DNA from: Demequina rhizosphaerae
Lineage (GTDB): Bacteria > Actinomycetota > Actinomycetes > Actinomycetales > Demequinaceae
Direction: 5' to 3'
DNA length: 64,000 nucleotides
Assembly: GCF_000971255.1 (NCBI RefSeq)
Contig: NZ_BBMC01000005.1
Location: 62,001-126,000 of the forward strand
The notes under the pieces were generated by a model, which did no database searches, was not told the origin of the DNA, and saw only the letters and a program-made list of their open reading frames with translations. The number at the start of each line of letters is the position of its first letter. Position 1 is the first letter of the stretch. This document shows, piece after piece, positions 16,517-24,407 of this stretch. A program made the position numbers and the translations under genes.

Positions 16517-17736
16517 TGGGTGGGCTCCCTCTCCCACCACGGCTCGGCCGAAGGCACGTTCCACCATCCCCGGTCGGAGCGCGTCACCACGTCCATGAAC
16601 AGGTGCGCGTCGCCCCCGTTCCGGAGCCGACGCAGCGCCTCGTTCCAGCAGGCGTCGATCCGCTCGTCCCAGCCGATGATGTGCAACGTGAGCGCCGCGA
16701 ATCCGTTCTCGATCGCGACGCGCGTTCCGAGCTGGCGCGCGGTCGGCACGTCGACGCCGTTCGCGATGAGCCGCGCCATGTACTCGAGGGCCCGCTCGCC
16801 CGGATGGACGATGCTCGGGTCGGGCAGCGGCACGTCCGCAGCGTCCCCCATCCCGTCAGGCGACGGCGCCAGCCCGGCCCAGCGGAGCATCGTCCCGTAG
16901 CGGTGGCGCAGCACGGCGACACGGGCCACGTCGCTCTCCGCCAGGCCCACCGCCACCTCGCCCCCCGCGGCCGCGTAGAGGCCGCGCACCCGCGCATCGT
17001 CCACCCCCTGCGTGAGAGGAACGCCCAGTTCGACCACAAGGTCGTGGAAGATGTCGCGGCGCGCGTCGCGCGTCGCGTCACCAAGCTGCGAACCGACGGA
17101 GTAGTCCCAGTCGATGTGGATGCGGCGCTGCACCAGCAGGGGGTCGTACGTGACGCGCACGTCGTCGCGCACCCCGTCCAGCAGTACCTCGGGGTGCGCA
17201 GAGTGTCGCGGCTCCACCCCCGCGCGGTCGTCGGGGTAGCGGTGGGGGGCGGGGTCCGGATAGAGCGAGGTCGCGTGGGCGATGTCCTCCGCGGTGACGT
17301 CCCGGAACGGCTGGGTGGGCCCGCTGTCGATCACCGAAGGATCGAGGCAGGCGCCAGCCTTCTCGGCGAGCCAGGCGAGCGCCTCGGGGTTGTTGCGCGC
17401 GACGGGGCCGCGCTCGTTGAGCCACCACCAGAGGTAGGTCTCGGTGTCCTCGTCCTGGCCGAACCAGTAGTAGCACTCGTCACGGGGGCCGAAGTCCGCG
17501 GGGAACCCGTCGGCCCGGTGGACGCCGTAGCAGGGCACCATCGAGACCTGCTGGAGGTCCTTGTCGGGGTCCCTGATGTCGAACGGGATCTCACGGATCA
17601 CCGTCACCGCTTCGGGACGCGCCTTGCCGACCCCGCTGTTGCCGATCGAGCACCAGGCGCACGCCCGCACCTCGGCATCGGCCAGATGCCAGCCGTCGAC
17701 CTCACACCCCTCGAACGTGATGGCTCCCCAGGACAT
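16513..17736 (-). CDS. Unknown 407-residue island protein
   Basis: Starts MSWGAITFEGCEVDGWHLAD. The N-terminal 120 residues are rich in Trp, Tyr and acidic residues (VPCYGVHRADGFPADFG, ECYYWFGQDED, LWWWLNERGP). The C-terminal half is more helical (FHDLVVELGVPLTQGVDD; ENGFAALTLHIIGWDERID). No family recognised. The RADGFPADF stretch echoes RADPDGFAADFDHG in the small protein at 19615, hinting at a shared motif. First gene of a two-gene unit with 15803, 31 bases downstream of a damage-type promoter -10. Confidence 0.65.
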   Translation of the reverse strand: MSWGAITFEGCEVDGWHLADAEVRACAWCSIGNSGVGKARPEAVTVIREIPFDIRDPDKDLQQVSMVPCYGVHRADGFPADFGPRDECYYWFGQDEDTETYLWWWLNERGPVARNNPEALAWLAEKAGACLDPSVIDSGPTQPFRDVTAEDIAHATSLYPDPAPHRYPDDRAGVEPRHSAHPEVLLDGVRDDVRVTYDPLLVQRRIHIDWDYSVGSQLGDATRDARRDIFHDLVVELGVPLTQGVDDARVRGLYAAAGGEVAVGLAESDVARVAVLRHRYGTMLRWAGLAPSPDGMGDAADVPLPDPSIVHPGERALEYMARLIANGVDVPTARQLGTRVAIENGFAALTLHIIGWDERIDACWNEALRRLRNGGDAHLFMDVVTRSDRGWWNVPSAEPWWEREPTQ

Positions 17737-17766
17737 CGCTCCCCCTCATCTTGATGACTGCCAGCC

Positions 17767-17788
17767 AGTATGGCGAGGGGGTCTGACA
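17767..17788 (-). promoter_or_regulatory. RecA-NDp/PafBC-like promoter of the 17736 unit
   Basis: Minus strand TGTCAG, ten bases, CATACT. The -10 departs from TANNNT at its first base only. It ends 31 bases before the ATG at 17736. It is back to back with the plus-strand element at 17809-17830. Confidence 0.62.
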
Positions 17789-17808
17789 GCGTGTCCGACA
17801 TCTCGGGC

Positions 17809-17830
17809 TGTCTGCCGCCAGCGGTAGGGT
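17809..17830 (+). promoter_or_regulatory. RecA-NDp/PafBC-like leaderless promoter of the 17838 gene
   Basis: TGTCTG, ten bases, TAGGGT. The ATG at 17838 lies seven bases after the -10, so transcription should begin at or near the start codon. The R position of TGTCRG is T here. Confidence 0.62.
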
Positions 17831-17837
17831 CTCAGCC

Positions 17838-18413
17838 ATGGCTCCGTCGATCTGGTTCACGTCCGACCTGCACCTGCGCCACCAGCTCGTCGCGGACGTC
17901 CGCGGTTTCGCGTCCACCCACGAGCACGACGAGGCGATCTGCAGCGCATGGTGGAACGTCGTGGACAACGAGGACATCGTGTACGTGCTCGGCGATCTCA
18001 CGGTGCGCGCCCACGAGTACGCACTCAATCGCATCGCGACGCTCCCCGGCAGGAAGCGCCTCATCCTCGGCAACCACGACGAGGCGCACCCGATGTTCAA
18101 GGGCTACGAGCGCGCCGAGGCGCCGTACCGGGACGTGTTCGAGTCCGTCGGCACGCACGGCATGCGCACCGTCAACGGCGTCGACGCGATGCTCTCCCAC
18201 TTCCCCTACGACGGAGACTCGCGCAGCGACGATCGCGGCGTGCGGCACCGCCTGCGCGACGTTGGCGTACCCGTGATCCACGGGCACACGCACTCGAAGG
18301 AGCAGCTCACGCGCTCGCATGCGGGCACGCTGCAGGTCCATGTCGGGCTCGATGCTCACGGGTATCAGCTGGTGCCCGAGTCCTGGGTCGCGAAGGCGCT
18401 CGCCGGCGCCTAG
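17838..18413 (+). CDS. Calcineurin-like metallophosphoesterase, small phage type
   Basis: 191 residues with motifs SDLHLRH, LGDLTV, LGNHDEAHP, LSHFPYDGD and HGHTHSKE. This compact form resembles phage and YfcE-like phosphoesterases that act on small phosphoesters or nucleic acid ends. No ribosome site is present; the ATG sits seven bases after the -10 of a damage-type promoter, so it is probably leaderless. Divergent from the 17736 unit, sharing a 100-bp control region that holds two opposed promoter elements. Second metallophosphoesterase of the island, only distantly similar to the one at 14928. Confidence 0.88.
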   Translation: MAPSIWFTSDLHLRHQLVADVRGFASTHEHDEAICSAWWNVVDNEDIVYVLGDLTVRAHEYALNRIATLPGRKRLILGNHDEAHPMFKGYERAEAPYRDVFESVGTHGMRTVNGVDAMLSHFPYDGDSRSDDRGVRHRLRDVGVPVIHGHTHSKEQLTRSHAGTLQVHVGLDAHGYQLVPESWVAKALAGA

Positions 18414-18457
18414 GCCGCGGTACGGATAGCGCGGCGGTTCGTCCGGGGACGATGCGC

Positions 18458-18479
18458 TGTCCGACACCGGCGCTAGGGT
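18458..18479 (+). promoter_or_regulatory. RecA-NDp/PafBC-like promoter upstream of 18539
   Basis: TGTCCG, ten bases, TAGGGT. The R position is C. A copy of the GGGGACGATGCG repeat abuts it at 18446-18457. Transcription would start near 18486, about 50 bases before the ATG. Confidence 0.55.
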
Positions 18480-18538
18480 CACCGCAGGTAGGTGGCCGGG
18501 ACAGGAACGGCCGCCGTACGAGTGGCGAGCGGGACGCG

Positions 18539-18997
18539 ATGGTGACGCAGGTGGAGAGCCGCGATATGGAGAAGGAGAAGGTGCTCGCGCGCGTGCTGAG
18601 CTCGTCGAGCACCGTCGACTACGTCGACACCCGGGGTCGGGTGCCGCGGCGGACGCGCGCGGCGGGGGCCGGCCGTACGGACCACGGGCCGTACGACGAC
18701 TCCTGCGTCGGCCTCGACGCCGTCGAGTCGGGTCCGCGCCTGTGGGATGGGACGCGCGAGCTCTCGCGTGACGAGATCGAGACGGGCGACTCGCGGTACT
18801 GGGCGCTGCGCGTTGGCTCGCGCCACGAGTACGCCTTCCGAGTGCCCGGTTTCCTGGGGCCGGACGAGCACGGGTGGACCCAACGGGTCGCCGAACGGAT
18901 CAAGGTGATCGACGAGATGCCGCCCGGAGGTCACCGTTCCCGCGGCGCCGACGAGGTCGACTTCACCGACGGTCCGGCGGCGGGGGCGGTCGCGTGA
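18539..18997 (+). CDS. Unknown YVDTR-domain protein (copy B)
   Basis: 152 residues from the ATG at 18539; an ATG at 18566 with a better GGAGAG site would give 143. The domain reads STVDYVDTRGRVPRR, an acidic stretch, YWALRVGSRHEYAF, then HGWTQRVAERIKVIDEMP, matching copies A (12687) and C (18994) in order and spacing. The first start gives the same distance to YVDTR as copy C, which is why I prefer it. The end is Arg/Asp-rich and overlaps copy C by GTGA, so the pair is translationally coupled and may form a heterodimer. Function unknown. Confidence 0.62.
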   Translation: MVTQVESRDMEKEKVLARVLSSSSTVDYVDTRGRVPRRTRAAGAGRTDHGPYDDSCVGLDAVESGPRLWDGTRELSRDEIETGDSRYWALRVGSRHEYAFRVPGFLGPDEHGWTQRVAERIKVIDEMPPGGHRSRGADEVDFTDGPAAGAVA

Positions 18998-19428
18998 GCC
19001 CGCTGAGCCGCGTCGAGGTCCTGGTCGAGCCCGGGCTCTACGAGCTGCGTTCGGTCACGTCGACCTCGCGCTACTACGTGGACACCCGGCTCGGAACGTC
19101 ACCTCGACATCTGCGCGTCTCGGGCGTCGACAGCTTCTCGGGGCGTCTCGACTCGCGGTGGCAGCCGCTGCGACGCCTGGTCTCGCATCCTGTGCGGTGG
19201 GATGGCGAGCGATACCTCCACGACTCCGAGGTCGACGGCGCCGACAACCAGGAGTGGGTGCTCCGCGCGGGTTCGCAGCACGTGTTTCTCGCGCCCGACG
19301 ACACCCCAGGCAAGCCGCCGTTCTACTGGGTGCAGTCGAGCGCATGCAAGGAGCTGCGGAAGGTCGAGGAGCTCCCTACGGAGGTTGTCGAGTGGCTCGC
19401 GACGGTCGAGGGCGCGCCGCTCGCCTGA
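18994..19428 (+). CDS. Unknown YVDTR-domain protein (copy C)
   Basis: 144 residues from a GTG inside the stop of copy B. The whole protein is one domain: PGLYELRSVTSTSRYYVDTR, a variable middle with SRWQPLRRLVSHPVRWDG, EWVLRAGSQHVFLAP, then a YWVQSSA helix ending KVEELP. Compared with copy A, PGMYRIRTESTAVYYVDTR and the VLRVGSRHEYI block align without gaps. No signal peptide or membrane segment. The conserved Arg and His after the WVLR strand are candidates for an active or binding site. Confidence 0.65.
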   Translation: MSPLSRVEVLVEPGLYELRSVTSTSRYYVDTRLGTSPRHLRVSGVDSFSGRLDSRWQPLRRLVSHPVRWDGERYLHDSEVDGADNQEWVLRAGSQHVFLAPDDTPGKPPFYWVQSSACKELRKVEELPTEVVEWLATVEGAPLA

Positions 19429-19455
19429 GCACCGCGCCGAGCCACGGGAGGGCCC

Positions 19456-19477
19456 TGTCGGACACCACCGGTATGGT
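19456..19477 (+). promoter_or_regulatory. RecA-NDp/PafBC-like promoter upstream of 19615
   Basis: TGTCGG, ten bases, TATGGT: a full match to TGTCRG-N10-TANNNT. Transcription would start near 19484, in front of the short ORF at 19496 and the gene at 19615. Confidence 0.68.
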
Positions 19478-19495
19478 CGGGATTGTTGGGAGTAC

Positions 19496-19555
19496 GTGAA
19501 CGAGAGAGGACACGGGATGAGCCAGCAAACGCTGACATTCGGGTGCTTAAGATAG
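19496..19555 (+). CDS. Short ORF, possible leader peptide
   Basis: GTG start at 19496 (or ATG at 19517 after GAGAGAGGA), ending in TTA AGA TAG; 19 residues finishing MSQQTLTFGCLR. A TTA codon is rare in such GC-rich DNA. It lies just after the damage-type promoter and before the 19615 gene, so it may be a leader peptide or the stump of a broken gene. Confidence 0.3.
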   Translation: MNERGHGMSQQTLTFGCLR

Positions 19556-19614
19556 CCCGATCGCGAGCGCCAAGGCGGCGTTCAGACTTCCCGGGCTGCC
19601 GGAAAGCAGCGAAC

Positions 19615-19944
19615 ATGTCCCGGACAGACAAGGACCGTCCTCAGTGGGTGCGCGCCCAGGATCCCCTGGAGCGCCGCCTCACGGCGCACCAGTGCACACC
19701 GGCCTCGTGCCGGATCGACCTGCCCGCGCGCTCGCGCGTCGAGTGGTGGGGCCACGGATGCATGTACTACGTCGCTTCGAGCAAGTGGCACTGGGGCCGC
19801 GTCACGCACCGTGCCAAGGAGCGCGCACGTGTGCGCATGTACACCCACGCCGCGGTCCGGTGGCATCGCGCGGATCCGGATGGCTTCGCCGCCGACTTCG
19901 ATCACGGCCCCCACGTGCCCTGGCGTGACTACTGGATGGACTGA
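19615..19944 (+). CDS. Small unknown Trp/His-rich protein
   Basis: 109 residues from the ATG at 19615, with GGAAAG before it. It contains HQCTPASC, VEWWGHGCMYYVASSKWHWG, RADPDGFAADFDHG and a WRDYWMD end. The Cys, His and Trp content suggests a small metal-binding or nucleic-acid-related domain of phage flavour; no named family recognised. It shares a DGF(A/P)ADF motif with the 16513 protein. Transcribed from the full-match damage promoter at 19456-19477. Confidence 0.6.
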   Translation: MSRTDKDRPQWVRAQDPLERRLTAHQCTPASCRIDLPARSRVEWWGHGCMYYVASSKWHWGRVTHRAKERARVRMYTHAAVRWHRADPDGFAADFDHGPHVPWRDYWMD

Positions 19945-20026
19945 CGCTCGATGCGCGGCGCGTCGGGCGATCGAGCCTGGCGCGCTGCGGACGAGCATCC
20001 GAGAGCGACGGCGTCCGCGCCGCCAT

Positions 20027-20839
20027 TCACACGAGAAGGTCGGTCCACGGAAGCACGGGCAGCAAGCATCGACCGCCCTGGTGTCTGCACTCGCTGCCCT
20101 CGTCGCGGATGAGGCGCGCGGTGTCCAAGGCAGCGAGACCCGCTCCCAACGCCGCTACGTCGACGGGCCGATTCTGGTCCACCGCAACCTTGAGCTCCGC
20201 CAACGCGACCGCCATCGCGTGCGCTTGTGTCTCGCCGAGGCCGAGCTCGAGGTGTGTGTCCCGAGCCGCGGTCAGATCCTCGAGCACGCGCTCAGCACGG
20301 ACGTACTCATTCACCGCGCGTGCTGCCTCTCGCCACCACCCCGTGACCGACAGCAGGGTGGCCTGCTCGGTGGGCGCCGCGAGATCGCCTGCGATCTGCC
20401 CATAGATCGTGCGGGAGATCGCCTCGCTCACGCGAAGCGCAACCTCGCGACGCCCGCCGTCCGCTGCGTCCCCCTCGACCTCGAAACCCCACACCGCGTC
20501 GTCTGCGAACTCCTCGACGAGGTCCTCGCGAGTCGTCGGAACATCTCCACGCCGCTCGAGCTCAAGGTGCCAGAGCCACTCGCTGACGGCCGTCGCGAGC
20601 GCGAATTTCGCGGCGTCCCCCGGCGGCGCTTCGCAGAAGCACGCCTGGAGCCACGCCACGGACGGCTCGGTCCAGCGCAACGCATCGGCCACCTCCTCAA
20701 GCACGACCCCGCACGCCGAGAGCCGTCCCTCGGTGCCCGGCCGCCCGTAGCCCGCGGCTCGCTCGTAGGCCGCCACGGCCACAGCGACCGCTGCGAATTG
20801 CTCAGCCGTCGGGTTGGTGCTGAAGTTGTCCTCGTTCAT
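20027..20839 (-). CDS. Unknown island protein, paralogue of the 15803 gene
   Basis: 270 residues from the ATG at 20839 (MNEDNFSTNPTAEQF). Mostly helical. Landmarks shared with the 15803 protein: AAYERAAGYGRPGTEGRLSA near the start, LATAVSEWLWHLELERR, and the Cys-rich end ECRHQGGRCLLPVLPW. The middle is acidic (DLVEEFADDAVWGFEVEGD). No catalytic motif. No damage-type promoter is seen directly upstream, unlike its relative; the 100 bases before it hold nothing distinctive. Confidence 0.65.
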   Translation of the reverse strand: MNEDNFSTNPTAEQFAAVAVAVAAYERAAGYGRPGTEGRLSACGVVLEEVADALRWTEPSVAWLQACFCEAPPGDAAKFALATAVSEWLWHLELERRGDVPTTREDLVEEFADDAVWGFEVEGDAADGGRREVALRVSEAISRTIYGQIAGDLAAPTEQATLLSVTGWWREAARAVNEYVRAERVLEDLTAARDTHLELGLGETQAHAMAVALAELKVAVDQNRPVDVAALGAGLAALDTARLIRDEGSECRHQGGRCLLPVLPWTDLLV

Positions 20840-20938
20840 CGTGCCCCTCGTTGTCTCAAGATCCCCACGTGCTTCTCGGCTGAGCCACGCGCACACGCAC
20901 GTCGGTACCCGTGAAGCGCCGAGCGAAAGCGGTGGCGC

Positions 20939-21367
20939 CTAGACGAACCGGCTGTCGGCCACGAGCTTGTCTCGCGCACCCTTGAGCCCGACGACCACCC
21001 GGAAGAGCAGGTCAGGGACCGTGCACCGTTCGATTCCGGCAAGCAGCGCGATCGCCGTCAGGTCGGCGGCGTTGACAGCATCGACGACTTCATGGGTCTT
21101 CGTGGGAAGCGGCAGTCGGGCCGCGTGGATGAGCTCGTCGAGCTCGACGACGTCGACGATGTCGGTCACGTCTTCGACCCACATGAGCAGCTCGACGATG
21201 ACATCGCGTCGACGCAGTTCCGAGGTGCGATCCGACAACGCCGTCGACGAATCCTCGCCGCACTGCAACACCGCGTCAATCGCCTGAGCCACCGCGATCT
21301 CGGCGGCGGGCTTCTCGAGCCCCTCCCCAAGAGCCGTCTGCTTCCGCCAGTTCCACCAGAACGTCAT
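20939..21367 (-). CDS. Unknown helical island protein
   Basis: 142 residues starting MTFWWNWRKQTALGEGLEK. Predicted mainly helical and acidic (VIVELLMWVEDVTDIVDVVELDELIHAARLP would be two amphipathic helices). A single Cys in IERCTVPDLLF. No family recognised. GAGAGGGG ribosome site. The ATG lies 31 bases after the -10 of the damage-type promoter at 21398-21419, the same distance as in the 17736 unit. Confidence 0.6.
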   Translation of the reverse strand: MTFWWNWRKQTALGEGLEKPAAEIAVAQAIDAVLQCGEDSSTALSDRTSELRRRDVIVELLMWVEDVTDIVDVVELDELIHAARLPLPTKTHEVVDAVNAADLTAIALLAGIERCTVPDLLFRVVVGLKGARDKLVADSRFV

Positions 21368-21397
21368 GCCAAGCCCCTCTCAGCGATGTGTGCGCCA

Positions 21398-21419
21398 AGC
21401 ATGCCCGAGGGGTCTGACA
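21398..21419 (-). promoter_or_regulatory. RecA-NDp/PafBC-like promoter of the 21367 gene
   Basis: Minus strand TGTCAG, ten bases, CATGCT. The bases around it (GACGCG before, ACCCC after TGTCAG) closely repeat those at 15796 and 17788. Confidence 0.6.
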
Positions 21420-21504
21420 CCGCGTCCAAGAAAGAGCGCGAGCGCACCAGTCCCCCCTGATGCGCCGCAGAACCGCGCGCCGACGTCACCTCGCGCTGGT
21501 GCCG

Positions 21505-22431
21505 CTACGCGTCGCGAGCACCAGCATCGAGCACGTGCGTAGTCGCAACTCGCGCCTCAGCAGCGCCCGGCAACGTCGGCGCGCCCTCTGCCTGGTCAGT
21601 CACCTCACGCAGCACGATCCACAGGTCACGCAGGGAGGCGTCGGAGGCGATTCCGTGCTCCTCGATCCCGACGACTCGCCACGCGCGCGGGGCGAGCAGC
21701 ACGTCGGCCGGCACGAAGAACGGCTGTTTGTCCCGTCCGATGTACTTGCCGTAGCGGGGTCCCTGGAAGAGGTAGCGGATCACGGGCTGCTTCATCGCGG
21801 CGACCTCGACGAGCGATTCCGGCGCGGGTCCGTAGTTGTCCGACTGATGGTCAAAGACCGCCGGGTCGAGCATTGTGCGAATGGTCTGATCGAACGCGAG
21901 GTCATCGCCGATGCGCAGGCCGCGGATCTGTTCAATCCGTGCCGCGGTCGTCGGGATGCTCGGGTGCGGGGTCTCCGTGTAGTGGAGGTAGACCTCGACC
22001 CCGTCCATCTGCACAACACCGTCGCTGTCGGGCGTCAACGACTGGAGATAGGCCTCGTCCTCGTCGTACTTGACCATGTCGTCTAGCGCGCATGCTTTGG
22101 TGCCCTGCTGGGCCTGCCACACGCAGTCGAAGGTCCCGTTCTTGTCGCCGCCGAGTCGCGGCGCATACGCCTCGACGAGCGCCTGGACCGCCTCGGACGG
22201 GAGGTCACCGTACAGCCCCGCGTCCGCCCGCACACCCTTCATGCGCCCGACCTCCGCGACCAGGTCGTCCCACGCGACCTGGATCTCAGGCGACGGCGCC
22301 GCCTCGCCATGGTCATGGCCGCACGTGCACTCCAGCACCGGACGATGCACGGGGCACCGAAGGCGCCCCCGTCGCGTCAGGTGGAACCCGGCCAGGGACC
22401 TGCACCCGGATCGGCGCTTGGACTCGGTCAC
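21505..22431 (-). CDS. Unknown 308-residue island protein with N-terminal Cys/His cluster
   Basis: GTG start at 22431 with GAGGGAG five bases upstream. Residues 10-40 carry a Cys/His cluster (GCRSLAGFHL, LRCPVHRPVLECTCGHDHGE) that probably binds zinc. The rest is unrecognised: DGVVQMDGVEVYLHYTETPH, AVIRYLFQGPRYGKYIGRD-like stretch and ADVLLAPRAWRVVG, suggesting a beta-rich C-terminal domain. The second half reads like a small ligand-binding fold. No damage-type promoter in the 60 bases upstream. Confidence 0.6.
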   Translation of the reverse strand: MTESKRRSGCRSLAGFHLTRRGRLRCPVHRPVLECTCGHDHGEAAPSPEIQVAWDDLVAEVGRMKGVRADAGLYGDLPSEAVQALVEAYAPRLGGDKNGTFDCVWQAQQGTKACALDDMVKYDEDEAYLQSLTPDSDGVVQMDGVEVYLHYTETPHPSIPTTAARIEQIRGLRIGDDLAFDQTIRTMLDPAVFDHQSDNYGPAPESLVEVAAMKQPVIRYLFQGPRYGKYIGRDKQPFFVPADVLLAPRAWRVVGIEEHGIASDASLRDLWIVLREVTDQAEGAPTLPGAAEARVATTHVLDAGARDA

Positions 22432-22494
22432 GCGAACTCCCTCAAGAACGACATCCGCAACGCCAACCTTGGGGGACGGGCTGCGTCCAGCGAC

Positions 22495-23358
22495 TCACGG
22501 GTTCGGATGGAGCGTCAATGCGAGGGCCAGGGCCTCAGGCTCGACACTCCCCGCAGCAAACCCGATGGCACCCGCAGCAACAAGCGCCTCCCACGCGCCA
22601 TCGTTCATGGGGTCGAGCCGCATTTCCCCCCGAATCGAGCTGTCCAGGTAGTTGCGGTTGACGAACCAGCGAGACTCGTCCATGCGAGTGCCCTCCAGCC
22701 AGTACTCTCCCAGTCCCGCAGTGAGGTTGCCTGCGAACCCAAATTGGCGGCGGGCCGCCTCCACCGTCGAGTGCCGCGCCCCTCGCTCCCAATACTCGTC
22801 GGGTCCGTGCGGGAACCCGTTGTAGCCCGACGCCGCTCCAGTGATACGAGTCCGCAGATCGTTGAGCTGATTAGGGTATTCAACCGCGGGCTTGCCACCC
22901 CCACGGTGGCGCACGCCGTCGAGCCAGTACTCGCGGACACCGTCCGCAAAGTACCGTGCTGGCTTTCCCCCCGAGCGCGAACGCTTCCCATCGACCCAGT
23001 ACTCCTCAAAGGACTGCTCGCACGGCAGCCCGCCCTTACGCACCGCGGTTCCGGTGCTGTCGAGCTTCGGATAGCTACTAGAACCGTCCGGCACGACCCA
23101 CATAACTCGCGCACCTGTTGGCCTCGTCCGCAACACGGCGGGACTGTCGTTACCCCGATGCAGTTCACCGTGACGAAACCAGTATTTGTCGCCGTTGTCG
23201 CACACGACTGCGGGAAGGTCTCGATCGCGGTGATACCGCCCGTGAGCGTCGAGCCAGAATCGCTCCCCGGAGTTGATGGCGTAGTACGAACCGTCCGGCG
23301 AGATGGTGTCTTCAGCACCTGGACTCATCAAGAAGGCCAACTCGGGCCCCATAGGCAT
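22495..23358 (-). CDS. MORN-like repeat protein (WxDGxxHRxGGKPA repeats)
   Basis: 287 residues from the ATG at 23358, chosen for its AGGAGA ribosome site; the frame is open to 23421. It contains at least five degenerate repeats of about 22-28 residues, for example FWLDAHGRYHRDRDLPAVV, YWFRHGELHRGNDSPAVL, YWVDGKRSRSGGKPARY and YWLDGVRHRGGGKPAVEY. Such Tyr-Trp-x-Asp-Gly/His-Arg repeats occur in phage, giant virus and bacterial proteins and fold as beta hairpins; their role is unclear. The C-terminal 40 residues are hydrophobic and Ala-rich. GC is lower than the flanks. Confidence 0.65.
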   Translation of the reverse strand: MPMGPELAFLMSPGAEDTISPDGSYYAINSGERFWLDAHGRYHRDRDLPAVVCDNGDKYWFRHGELHRGNDSPAVLRTRPTGARVMWVVPDGSSSYPKLDSTGTAVRKGGLPCEQSFEEYWVDGKRSRSGGKPARYFADGVREYWLDGVRHRGGGKPAVEYPNQLNDLRTRITGAASGYNGFPHGPDEYWERGARHSTVEAARRQFGFAGNLTAGLGEYWLEGTRMDESRWFVNRNYLDSSIRGEMRLDPMNDGAWEALVAAGAIGFAAGSVEPEALALALTLHPNP

Positions 23359-23729
23359 GCTTTCTCCTAGTGTTCGCGCCTGGTGCAATCCGTCGCCAAC
23401 GCTATCGACACGCGCTGACATTGCACGACCTCAAGGCTTCGTTCTCGGCTCGGCGGCAGTAGTAGTTGGGTCTAAACGTTGACGGCTACAGCGCCCGAGC
23501 CGTGTGCGATCTGGCGGCGAGCGGCTTCCTCGCGCGGCGGAGGTGGTCGATCCCGAGGTTCACACCGTCCCGCACGAGTGAATATCGGTTCGGCGTCATC
23601 TTCGCCACAGTGACCGGCAACCAGCGGCACCGCGATGGCAGCAGCGGGCGCAGTCTTCGGCATCTGCCACGTCCATCTGCGAAGCCGTCGCTTCCCGGCC
23701 CTTCGGGCGCCGACCGATCAACGACTTGC
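23359..23729. other. Gene-free stretch
   Basis: 371 bases between the repeat protein and the HEPN gene. Short frames read as shadows. No tRNA, terminator or repeat is evident. It includes the probable promoter of the 23358 gene (TAGGAG near its start is more likely ribosome site than -10). Confidence 0.4.
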
Positions 23730-24377
23730 TCACTCCACGACGGGATAATGGACAGGCCCCCAGTTCTCACCGGGGTGGTCCATGAGCGTCGCGACGATGA
23801 GCGGCACGAGGCGACCCAGCACTGCCGCACAGTCGCGCACCTGGTCTCGGTTGAGCTCCCCGTTCCAGGTGGCGCCACCATGCACGAGCTGGTTCCTGAG
23901 CGTGCAAAGTCGATGGACGACGATCTGGAGGAGCACCTCCGTGTCCCCTTCTCCGAGCGCGCGCTCAGCGGCACGCCGCGATCCTTCGAACTGACGCCTG
24001 TACTCGTCCTCTTCGATGCGTCCGTTGCGCCAGTCCCAGAACGGCTGGAACACGTACTGGTTCTCGAGTAGGACACGCACGCTGCCGGGGAACTCCTGCC
24101 AAACGAGTTCGCCGAATCGCTTGCCGTCGACGCGGCACAGCTGCCCGAGGAACGAGTGGAGCCGCTCGCGCTCACTCTGCGAGCCGTCGCCGGTCAGGTC
24201 CTGTGCGTAGGCGGCGTTGAACGCAACCCACAGGAGCATGAACTGCAGGTCCTTGTCGTCGCTCGACCGCTCAGCGCGGTCGAGCCAGCTCAACGCACGA
24301 TGCACTCGCAGTGTGAGCGACGTCGGGTACCCGACCCGCTCAGCGCGGTGGCGCGCCTTCAGGCTTGCATAGTCCAT
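23730..24377 (-). CDS. HEPN-domain protein
   Basis: 215 residues, almost all helical. The C-terminal part has the HEPN signature RNQLVH (Arg-x4-His) inside TLRNQLVHGGATW, preceded by FMLLWVAFNAAYAQDLTGDG, which is typical of the Apea-like HEPN group. HEPN proteins are often RNases in toxin-antitoxin and anti-phage systems. The gene begins 30 bases after the stop of the RecB-like nuclease/helicase gene, with a GGAAGGA ribosome site, so the two are probably one operon. Target and trigger unknown. Confidence 0.78.
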   Translation of the reverse strand: MDYASLKARHRAERVGYPTSLTLRVHRALSWLDRAERSSDDKDLQFMLLWVAFNAAYAQDLTGDGSQSERERLHSFLGQLCRVDGKRFGELVWQEFPGSVRVLLENQYVFQPFWDWRNGRIEEDEYRRQFEGSRRAAERALGEGDTEVLLQIVVHRLCTLRNQLVHGGATWNGELNRDQVRDCAAVLGRLVPLIVATLMDHPGENWGPVHYPVVE

Positions 24378-24407
24378 CGCTGCAGTTCCTTCCGCTCCGA
24401 GTACGGA

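Noticed and set aside
15775-21419. Island promoter element as a LexA SOS box
   Set aside because: The actinobacterial LexA box is a GAAC-N4-GTTC type palindrome; these sites have TGTCNGAC and a fixed ten-base gap to the -10 instead.
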